DNA from: Akkermansiaceae bacterium UBA5020
Lineage (GTDB): Bacteria; Verrucomicrobiota; Verrucomicrobiia; Verrucomicrobiales; DEV007
Length of the DNA stretch: 43,895 nt
Reading direction: 5' to 3'
NCBI GenBank assembly: GCA_002396885.1
Contig: DGXY01000128.1
Location: 18,547 to 62,441, forward strand
Positions 16,573 through 28,500 of the stretch are shown piece by piece. Both the position numbers and the translations under genes were made by a program. The notes below the pieces were generated by a model. The model was given only the letters and a program-made list of their open reading frames with translations, was not told the origin of the DNA and searched no databases. Position 1 is the first letter of the stretch. Each line of letters begins with the position of its first letter.

Positions 16573-19500
16573 ATGAATACCAGATCGACGCCCCGGCCAC
16601 CTGAATGCCTCAACGGCAACCGGCCCCATTCCCGGAATCTCTCGGGGAGATTCCGGCCTGCCTCGCTCCTCTTCCTCGCGGCGGCCGCTTTCACCCCGCT
16701 GCTTCCGCCTTCCCCGCTCTCGGCGCACCCGCTGGAGTCCCATGGGACGTCGGACAAGGAGGCGCTGCGTGCGGAAGTCGCCGCGGACTTCATGGCGAAG
16801 TTCGGCTCCGTCGACGAGTTGATGAAGCGGCGCATGGCACTGGCGAAGAAACCGCTTCCGCCCTTCCCGTCGCGTGAACTGCACCTCGCCTCGGGGCCGG
16901 GACTGGATCTCACGACGATGCTCACCGCCGCGACGATTCCACCGGCCGGGAACGGACAGGCTCTGGCAAAGTCGTTCGACCTGATGAAGCCCTACGTGCG
17001 GTATTACTGGGATGCCGGCTATTTCTATGTCGAGAGCGACAACGTGCCCGACCGGGCCCTGATGCCGAACCTGATGGTGGGGATCACGGCGTGGCAGCAG
17101 CAGGTGCCGATGCCGGCCTCCTATTTCTTCTCGACGGTGAACCCGGAGAACAATCCCGGATCCCTCGGCTACCAGCAGCGGAATGTCTGGAAGATCCCGC
17201 TGAATCCCGTGCCGGCGGCCTCGCCGATCTCCCTGAACGGGAACTTCCTCCGCGGCGCGGTCGCGCTGGCGGCGAACGGCATCGCGATTTTCAATCCGCG
17301 CAACAACCGCGGCGAGTTCTCGTATGACATCGGCGAGCTCGACGTCTACGGCGGCCATTGCGGCCTCGCGGACGACTATCACTACCACATCGCTCCGGTC
17401 CATCTCCAGAGTGTCCTCGGAATCGACAAGCCGTTGGCGGTGGCCCTCGACGGCTATCCGATCTACGGATTCAAGGAGCCGGACGGGTCGGCGATGCTGC
17501 CGCTCGATGCGGACGGCGGACATGACCACGGATCGTGGGGGTATCACTACCATGCGCGGGGCAACGCGGCGACGGGTGTCCATACCGCTCCCTTCCTCAT
17601 GGAGGCGATGCATGGCGCGGTGGTGAACTTCGGCGGCCAGGTCGACCCGCAGCCGACCGTGCAGAACATGCGTCCTTCGCCCTCCGGCGGATACGAGGCC
17701 AAGGCGGTGGCGGGTGCGGCGATCACGGCTTTCCTCAATCCGGTGGCGTTCACCGTCGACGGCGGCGGCCATTTCGTGCACGACCCGGGCGGAGTGCCGT
17801 CGAACGACCAGTATCTGATGCGCTACACAATCGGATCGACCGTCTACGACGTGTGCTGGCGCCTCAACCGCAACGCGAATCCGAAAAGCTACACGATGAC
17901 CTTCCGGCATCCGGACACCGGCACGACGACGACGACCTATACGAACACGGGGGCGACGGCCCGCATCAAGGCCTACGGCATGGCCGCTGCCAGCCTGCGC
18001 CATCTGCCCGATACCGGGGCGACCCAGGACGGCACATCGACCTTCGGAGAGGACAATGACTACACCCGCCATGCACCCTCGTTCATCGACAACGGGGACG
18101 GGACCATCACCGACCAGGTGACGGGCCTGATGTGGCAAAAGGTCGATAACGGGGAATCGACTTGGGACACCGCGGTGGCGAACTCCGCCTCCGTGACCAC
18201 GGGAGGCTACTCGGATTGGCGGCTGCCGACCCCGCGCGAGGCCTTCAGCATCCTGAACCACGCAAACAATCCGGCCGTGAACTCCACTTACTTTCCGAAC
18301 CACCCTGCCGGGGCGGCCGGTTACTGGTGGACCAGTGACATCTTCGGCACGGACGCGACACGAGTCTGGTGCACGAATTCGGGCGGTGGTCTCGGGGCGC
18401 ATCCGAAGACCGAGACGCTCAGCGCCGGAGGTTCGTTTCGATTCCACGCCCGCTACGTGCGCGGCAAGCGTCCCACGAACGGCCACAACTACGTGAACAA
18501 CGGCGATGGGACGATCACGGACACGGACACGGAGCTGATGTGGATGCAGGTGCCCTCGGCGGCGATGAACTGGACCTCCGCGATCGCCCATGCGGAGAAT
18601 CTGACGACCGCCGGCTACACCGACTGGCGCCTCCCCAACATCAAGGAACTGCAGACGCTGGTCGACATCACCCTGGCGACGTCGACGAGCGCGGCCACGG
18701 CGCTGCCGTGCATCCAGCGCACGCTTTTCCCCGCGGCGACGGCGACGGCCTACTGGTCCTCGACGCCGCTGCGTGCCGGGGGCGGATCACCGACGCAGGC
18801 TTGGCTGGCGGAATTCGGGGTCAACACGACGGCGATACCGCCGAGGAACTCGCAGGGGATCCTGAGCTACGAGCCCTTCGCTTCGAGCTATCCCGTCTTT
18901 GCCGTTCGCAACGCGCCGTCGCGGTCCATTTCCCAGGGACTCGCGACGCCGACCCTGACAAACCTCTTTCCGTCGGGTCAGCGGGTCAGCGCGGTCGGCA
19001 CGATCACCGCAACGGATGGAACCACCTGGACGGTGCCGTCGGCGACGCAGTTCACCACCGCGGCCAAGGCACCCGATCTCTACAATGAGACAACCGGGGT
19101 GACCCCCGCGAACATCAACGCCGCGCAGGCCGCGATCGACGCAGCGCCAGCCGTCGTCATCGACAACGACGGCGAGGTCGTGACCGGCTACCTCTTCTCG
19201 GACAATTACTTCGAGCTCTACGTGAACGGCACCCTCGTCGCGGTGGACCCGGTTCCCTACACGCCCTTCAACTCCTGTTTCGTGAAGTTCAAGGCGAAGC
19301 GGCCGATCACCTATGCGATCAAGCTCGTCGACTGGGAGGAGAATCTTGGTGTGGGTTCCGAATTGAACGGTCCCAATCCCTTCCATGCGGGCGATGGAGG
19401 CCTTTTTGCGAGTTTCAGCGACGGCACCGTCACGAACGGGGATTGGAAAGCGCAGTCGTTCTACATCGCCCCGCTCAACGATCCCGAACTTGTCATCGAG

Positions 19501-22500
19501 CAGACTGACGGCACCCATGACTCATCCGCGGCCGGTCTCCAGACTCCGACGCTGAACGGGAACAGCTATGCGCTCCACTACGCCGTGCCCGAAAACTGGT
19601 TTGCCAAGTCCTTCGACGATTCCGGATGGCCCGACGCGAGCACCTACACCGAGACCGAGGTCGGGGTGACCGGGAAGCCGGCCTTCACGAACTTCCCGGG
19701 ACAGTTCACCAACACCGGGGGCAGCTTCATCTGGTCGTCAAACCTCGTCCTCGACAACGAGGTCATCGTGCGCCACACCGGACTCGCCGCGCAGCCGAAG
19801 ATCACGATCGAGCATCCGGTGGGAATCCCGCTGGTGGATGGCGGCAGCACCGTGAACTTCGGGACGGTGAATACGGGGAGCGCGCTCTCGAAGACCTTCA
19901 CGATCACGAACACCGACATGGTCGCGATGACGATTTCCGGGGTGACGATCGACGGGACGGATGCCTCGAGCTTTTCCGTGACGACGCCCCCCGCGACGTC
20001 GCTCCCGGCCGGGGGAAGCACGACGATGGTGGTGCGGTTCGAACCGGGAAGCGGGGGTGCGAAGACGGCGCAACTCCACGTCGCGAGCAGCGATGTGGTG
20101 GCCTCGCCGGCTTTTGACATCACCCTCGCGGGCACCGGGAACGTGCTCCCGCCCTCGATCTCCGAGATCACGGTCAATCCCATCTCGCCCACGAGCACGG
20201 ATTCGGTAACGATCACGGCCCGCGTCACTCCGGGTGCCGGTGCGACGATCAACGGGGTGAGTCTCGCCTACGACCTCGGGGCCCAGGTGACGGCGGATGT
20301 GTTCCGCGAGACCTTCGCGATGCAATCGTCGAACAACTGGAACGGCACGACCCAAGCGGCCCTCAATCCTTGGTCGACGGTCGGGGCCGGGAACGTGCGG
20401 CAGGCGAACCTCACTTCGAACCGGACCGTTCCCATAACTCTCGCGAACTGCTCGACCACCCTCGGAAGCGCCACGGTGACCTGCCAGAGCACCGCCGCGC
20501 TCTGGCCGAACATGAGCGTCACGGGGCCGAACCTTCCGTCCGGGGCCAAGGTCAGCTCGATCACGAACGGAACGACCTTCGTGATGTCGGCCAACGCGAC
20601 CGCGACGGGTTCATCACTCACCCTGACCGCCTGCGGAATGGCCCTGCTGAACTGCACGACGACGACGGGGAGCGCCACGGTGACCTGCGCGAGCACGGCG
20701 GGTCTGCAGACGGGAATGGGGCTTGGCGGCACGGGGCTCGCCACTAATGCCACGGTGAGTGCGATCACCGATGGCACGACCTTCCTGATGAGTGCGAATG
20801 CCACCACGGGAGCGAGCGGGATCACCATCAACGCGTCCGGCAACGCCCTCGAATTCCAGGCCGGCACGGCGAATCTCACGGACACGATGGCGACGACCAC
20901 GAATGCGATCAATGCCGCCGGCACCGCGGGCTTCGTCGAGTTTTACGCGCAGACCCGCGACCTCACCTCGGTGAACAACCATGGGTGGGCGTTCCAGGTT
21001 TCTCCGGATGGCGGCACGACCTGGAACACGCGGCTCAGCGAACGCTGGAACGCCCACACCGTGAACCTGGGCAACGTGGTCACGAATTCAACCGGAGCCG
21101 GAGCCGGCAGCACAACGGTGACCTGCACGAGCACGACTGGGCTCACGGCGGGCCGGTCCGTCTCCACGTCCCCCGTCTATGTGACGGGCGGAACGACGAG
21201 CGGCAGTGCCGTCGTCACCTGCACGAACACCACGGGTCTCATGGTCGGGGTGTTCGTGACGAGCACCGGCACGACGATCCCCAACAACGCGCGGATCACC
21301 GCCATCACGCCGAACGTGGACTTCACGATGAGCGCGAATGCCACGGCGACAAACGCGGCGGCATCCGTCGCCGCGAATGTGTTTCCGGCGAATGCCACGG
21401 TGCAGAGCGTCACGAACGCGACCACCTTCCTCCTCAACACCGCCGTCTACGCAAACACGGGCGCCGCTCCGATCAGCGCCACCGCCACCACCCTCAACCA
21501 CGGCTACACGACCAAGGCCGACGGCGCTGCCCAGCCCTACCGCTACGATCTGGCGGGAGCGGAACTCGGCCCCAACACGAAGTTTCGCTTCCAATATGCC
21601 GGTTCGCCGGCGACCCAGCCGACCCGGGCCGCCCGGGTCAGCATCGACGATCTCCGGGTCAATACGACGACGGGAGCGCATCCGTCGACGATCACGATGA
21701 CCGATCTCGGCGGTGGGCTGTGGAGCGCCACGATCCCCCCGCAGGCGAACGGATCGGCGGTGAACTTCAGCATCGCCGCGACCGGGAGTGCCGGCGGCAC
21801 CACGACCTCGAACGTGACCAGCTACACCGTGGCTCCGTCCCCGACGATCACGACGCCTTCGCCCCTGCCGAATGGCAGCACCGCCGGGGCCTACAACCAG
21901 CCCCTAGCCGCCACGGGAGGGAGCGGCACAGGTTATGTGTGGAGCCTTTACTCGGGCCTTCTTCCAAACGGCATCTCCCTGAGCGGCAGTGGAACGCTCG
22001 CGGGCACGCCGACCCTGGCGGGGACGTTCCCGTTCACGGTGAAGGTGACAGACTCGGCCAACCGCAGCGCGACGAAGGCATTTTCCCTCACCATCACGAC
22101 GATCACTCCTCCGAACGTGGTCGTGATCATCACCGACGACCAGGGCTGGGGGGATGTCGGCTATCACACCGCCCCGGGACAGGTCCCGATCCAGACGCCG
22201 ACCATGGACAGCTTTGGCACGTCCCGGCCGGGTTCGATCCGGCTGGAACGATTCTATGCGACGACGGTCTGCTCGGTGACACGGTCGTCCCTGCTCACCG
22301 GTCGCAATCCCATCCGGCACGCCACGAACAACACCCGGGGCACGGACCTGAGCGAACACCTCATGCCGCAGACTTTCAAGGCGGCGGGATACCAGACCTA
22401 CATGTGCGGCAAGTGGCACCTGGGCGGCAGTGACAAGAACAATCATCTCACCATCGTGAACGGGCGGAGCACGCGCATCATCCAGGAGGGCCTGCAATAC

Positions 22501-25500
22501 GCGCCCTTCAACCGCGGTTTCGACTCCCACTATGGACAGTATTCCGGTGCGATCGATTACTTCACGCACCGTAGTGCCGAGACGGAGTCGCTCGACGTTC
22601 CCGACTGGTGGCTCAACGGCGTGCAGCAGGATGGACCGGGCGAGCACACCGATTCGCAGGCTACCGGCGGCTGGGCGCCGAACCTGCTCGCGGACAAGGC
22701 GATCTCCCATATCCAGAACCGCGACCCGGGCAAGCCGATGTATCTGCATCTGGCCTTCAACTCGATTCACGGCCCCGTTTCGGCACCGCCGGCGCTGATC
22801 ACCAAGTACCAGAACCTCGGCGTCACTGACTCTAGTCGACGTCTCATCTCGGCGGCGGTGGATGGCACCGATCAGGCCATGGGCCGCGTCCTCGCCGCGC
22901 TCGATGCCGCGGGAATCGCGAACAACACGCTGGTGGTCTGGTTCGGCGACAACGGCGGTGATGAAACCAAGGGTTCGCTCAACGACCCGCTTCGCGGCGA
23001 CAAGGGGGACAGTTATGAAGGCGGCCTGCGCGAGGTGGCCGGCATCTCCTATCCCGGCGTGCTGCCGACCGGCATCATCAGCCACCAATACGTCTGGGTG
23101 GGTGACTTGTTCCCCACGATCTGCGCCGCGGTCGGCGTGACGCCCCGGAACACCAAACCCCTCGATGGCGTCAACGTCTGGCCGAACCTCCTCGCGGCGA
23201 CGAACAGCACCACGACGACGCTGCGGCCGGGCAACGCCACCCTCGTCACGGATGCGGCCGCTCCGATCGCGATCAACAAGTTCACGGATCCGGTCAACGG
23301 TGGAACCAAGGATTTCAAGCTGCGCCGCTCGCGCGTCGGGTCGACCACGGTCACCGAGTTGTTCAATCTCACCGACGACCAGTATGAAACGACCGATCTC
23401 GCCGCGAATCCGGCCTACTCGGGCATCATCTCGACCCTCACGGCCAGCATCACCGCCATCAGCGCGGAGAACTTCAAACCCTACGTCGGTCCGGCCCTGA
23501 TCGTCAACCGTGTCCCCGAGGGCGGCAGCATCGAACTCTATGTGCCCTTCACGAGTTACCCCAACGGCACCCTGACGGTGCAGTGGAGAAGGAACGGCCA
23601 GGTCATCCCGGGAGCGACCGGTTTCACCCAGGTCACCGACTCGGCCGGCACGGTGGTTCGCGGTGCCTACTTCACCAAGCTGACCCTGACGAATGTCTCA
23701 TCCGCCGACGCCGCCGACTACGACGTCGTGGTCACGAACTCGGCCGGCTCCACCACCAGTGAGTCCGGGACGCTTGATGTGACCATGCCCGCCCCATCGC
23801 TGACTCCGGCGACATTCACCAAGGGTACCTCCACCACGTTGACCTGGACGGCGGTCCCCGGGGCCACCAGCTACACGATACAACGCAGCACGACGAACGA
23901 CTTCGCCGGTGTGACCACATTGACGACCAGCGGCACCAGCGTCACCTTCACCGGACTGACCAGCGGAACCACCTATTTCTATCGCGGCACCGCGACCGAT
24001 GGGACGAACACGTCCGCCTTCGGCACCGCCGTCTCCTCCACCCAGGACGCCGGGGCCCCGGTGGTGACCATCACCGCTCCGGCCAACAACACCGTCACCA
24101 CGGCCAACAGCATCACCGTGACCGGCACGGCAACGGACGCGGTCTCTCCGCTGACCGGCCTCCTCGTGAACGGAGTGCCGGCTGCCTCGTCGAACAACTA
24201 CGCCACTTGGACGGCCACCGTGCCGCTCGTGCCCGGCCAAAACACGATCACCGCAACCACGAACGACAGCGCCGACCAGGGAGGGAACAGCGGCAGCGCG
24301 GTCATCAGCGTGACCTACAACGCGAGCGGTCCGGCCATCGACGGAGTGACCACCGCGCCAACCGCACCCACCTACCTCGATCCGACCTACCTCGTGGCGC
24401 GCGTCACTCCGCGTCCGGGCACCACCGTCTCCAACGTCCAACTGCAGTACGACACCGGCACGCCGGTGAGTACGCCGATCTGGAGGGAGACCTTCAATAA
24501 CACATCCACCAACAATTGGAACGGTACCGGCTCGATCAACGCATGGACCACGGTTGGAGGCGGTGCCGTGCGGCAGGCGGTGGCCCAATCCAATCGCACC
24601 ACCCCAGTGACTCTTACCGCCGCCACGACCAGCGGCAGCGCCACGGTGACCTGCGCGAGCACCGCGGGACTCTGGCCCGGCATGCTCGTCACCGGTCCGA
24701 ACCTTCCCGGAAGCATCAATGGAACCGCGGCGGGCAACACGACCGTGGCCTCGATCACGAACGCGACGACCTTCGTTGTTTCACAAGCGGCTACTGGGAC
24801 AGGGATCGGACTGACTCTTACCGCGGCCGGAGTCACGATCACGAATGCCACGACCACTGCCGGGGTCACCACCGTTACCTCCGACAGCACCGCGGGTCTC
24901 TACAGTGGCATGTCTCTGAGCGGCACCGGGCTGGCGAACAACGCGACGGTCGCGTCCGTCACCGGAGGGTCCACCTTCACGATGAATGCCGTGCCCACCA
25001 CGGCCGGCACCGGGCTGACCCTCGTGGCTTCGGGGGCGGCAGCGGAATTCAACGGAGGGACGGCGAATTTGGCGGACACGATGTTCACCACCACGAATGC
25101 GATCAACACGAGCGGGTCGGCCGGGTACGTCGAGTTTTACGTGCAGACGCGCGATCTCGCCGCGAACAACAATTGTGGATGGACCATGCAGGTGTCGTCC
25201 GACAGTGGCGCGACCTGGAACACGCGGCTGAGCGAGGATTGGAACAGCAGGACGATCAACCTCGCGAATGTCGTGATCAATGCTGCCGGCACCGCCGCCG
25301 GAAGCACGACGGTAACCTGCGCGGACACGACCGGACTGACGACCGGACTGACGACCGGACGCAGCATCGCCGGGCCGACGGTCTACGTGACCTGCGGACT
25401 CACGAGTGGCCAATCCACGGTGACGTGTGCGAACACCACCGGATTGCTCGCCGGCATGTTCGTCACCGGCACGGGAATCCCGAACAACACCCGCATCGGC

Positions 25501-28500
25501 TCGATCACTCCGAACACCTCCTTCACCCTCGTCACCGGCACGGCGTCGACTCCCGTGAACGCAACCGCCAGCAACGCGAGCACGGCGGTGGCCGCGACCT
25601 ATTTCCCCACCGCGACCATCAGCAGCATCACGAACGGCACCACCTTCGTGATCAATACACCGGCCTACGTGAACACGAGCGCCGCCCCTGTCACCGCCAC
25701 GGCGACGACGGTGAATCACGGATTCCAGCTCTTCCACTACGACCTCACCGGACCCGAACTCGGGGCTCAAACCAAGATCCGATTTCAGGCGACGGGATAC
25801 ACGCCCACGGCTCCGACCCGTTCCCCGCGCATCAGCATTGACGACATTGTCGTCGCCACCACCGCGCCCCCTCCCACCGTAACGCTCACGATGTATGACG
25901 ACGGATTGCACGGGGACGGCGCGGCCAACGACGGGATCTGGGGGGCGGTGATTCCTCCCCAGACCGGAGGAACGACGATCAATTACCGTGTCGTCGCCAC
26001 TGACAGCAACAATGCGACTTCCTCGAGTCCCGGTTCGGGCAACCATGCCTTTACGGTCAACGCGCTCCTCACGGACGCGACGATCAAGGGCGCCGAGTTC
26101 CTCGGGATCCCGACGGGATCCGGCGTCACCCTCAACGTCGTCGCCACCTCGGATCAGTATGCCTATGTCGAATATGGCACCAGTCCCGGCAGCTACGCGT
26201 CGTCGACTCCGGTCACCCTTCACGCGATCGATCCCTCCAAGCCGGAGTTCTACAATCCGATCGAAATCACCATCGCGGGACTGCAACCGGACACCCGCTA
26301 CTACTACCGCCTGCGCCACCGGGGCACGGCCGAAACCGCCTTCAAGGCCCGCGGCGAGCGGAGCTTCCGGACGGCGAGGCCGAGGGGGAACTCCTTCGTC
26401 TTCACGGTCACCGCGGATCCCCACCTCGACGTGAACACGGACACGAGCCTCTTCACCCGCACGATGGGCAACATCCGGGCGGATGCACCCGACCTGCACG
26501 TGGACCTCGGCGACATCTTCATGACCGACAAGCTGGCCGACGGGGTCAACGGTGTCCCGCCGGAATTCGGGGGAGGGGTGTTCCCGAACCAGGCGCGGTT
26601 GAACGACCGGGCCCTGATGTTGCGAGCGCTGTTCGAGCAGAGCTGTCACTCGATTCCGTTCTTCCACACGCTCGGAAACCACGAAGCCGAGTACGGCTAC
26701 CTCTTCAATGCGGCAGCGGACAAGCAGAACAACATCCCCGCATGGAACCTAAAGGCCAGAAAAGCCTTCTACCCGACCCCGGTTCCGGGTTCCTTCTACA
26801 CAGGGAACGCCACTCCGAAAGACTATCCCGGGGGAACGCTCGGCCTTCTCGAGGACTATTACGCCTGGGAATGGGGCGATGCCCTCTTCATCGTCCTCGA
26901 TCCGTTCTGGAACGTCACCACCAATCCCAATTCGGCGGACAACGCCTGGCATTGGACGCTCGGAAAGCCCCAGTATGACTGGCTGACAGCGACGCTCCAG
27001 AACAGCACCGCGAAGTACAAGTTCGTCTTCACCCACCATCTCGTCGGAGGCAGCACCACGCTGGCCGACGGGACCACTCCGAATCTCGCCGCCCGCGGGG
27101 GGATCGAGGTGGCCGGCCAGTACGAGTGGGGCGGCAAAAATGCCGACGGCGTCACTGACGGATTCGCCACGAACCGGCCGGGGTGGGAGCTGCCGATCCA
27201 CCAGTTGCTCGTTCGCCACAAGGTCAATGCGGTCTTCCACGGACACGATCACTTCTATGCCTACCAGACTCTCGACGGTGTCGCCTATCTGGAGTGCCCG
27301 CAACCCGGCACGGCGAATTTCACGACGCTCGGGAGCTCGGGCGACGGGAAGTACACGAACGGAGTGCTGCTCCCGAACTCGGGTCACATCCGGGTCACGG
27401 TCGGTCCCGCCGGCGCGCTCGCCGAATACGTCCGGGCCTATCGTCCGTCGGATGAGAATACCTCGCGACGCAACGGGGATGTCAGCCACCAGTTCACGAT
27501 GCAGCCGCTTCTTTCGGTGAACGCGGATCTCGCGGGGCTATCGATCGATACGGGCGACCTCGCGCCGGTCTTTTCCCCGGCGGTGTCGGAATACACCGTA
27601 TCGGTGCCTTTCGCGACAACCTCCATTCGTCTCACCCCGGTCAAGGCGGAGGCGAACGCCACGATCAACGTGAATGGCATTCCGGTGGCTTCCGGCAATG
27701 CCAGCGGACCCGTCGCACTCGCCGTGGGAACCAACACGATCGAAACGGTCGTGACCGCGGAGAATGGCACCACACGGAAGACCTACACGCTGGCGGTGAC
27801 CCGTGACAAGGCGACCCAGACCATCACCTTCGCGAATCCCGGCCCGCGGCTTGCCAACGCGTCGTTGAATCTGACGGCCACCGGTGGAGGCTCGGGGAAT
27901 CCTGTCGTCTTCACCGTCGAAGGACCGGCCACGTTGGGTGCGGGCAATGCCCTTACCTTCACCGGAGCTGGCGCAGTCAACGTTCGGGCCAATCAAGCCG
28001 GGAATGCCACGTATCATCCTGCGACCGAGGTGGAACGAACTTTCGTGGTGACCAAGGCGACGGCGGGCCTCACGCTCGACGGCCTGCTGCAAACCTACGA
28101 TGGCAGCCAGAAGATTGCGACCGCGACCACTGCTCCTTTGGGAAGGGCCGTGACGTTCACCTATGACGGGTCTGCGACCGCTCCGACGAATGCGGGGAGC
28201 TATCAGGTCACTGCCATGATCGACGATCCTATTTATCAAGGCTCCGCGACGGGCACTCTTGTCGTCACCAAGGCCGTACAGGCGATCACCTTTGCAGTCA
28301 TCTCCGACAAGCTCACCACCGCGACGGTGGCGCTCACCGCCAGTGGAGGGGGATCGGGAAATGCGGTGACCTTCGCGGTGACCGAGGGGCCGGGGTCGAT
28401 CGACGGCGGCAACACGCTTTCGTTTACCGGGGCGGGATCCGTGACGATCACCGCCGCCCAGGCCGGGAATGGAAACTACGAGGCCGCTGCTCCCGTCGCG

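Noticed and set aside
16537..18591. Long minus-strand open frame opposite the giant gene (also 27538-30228, 24781-26682 and others)
   Set aside because: High GC content creates long antisense frames; the products are Arg/Gly/His-rich with no family features, while the plus strand encodes conserved domains.
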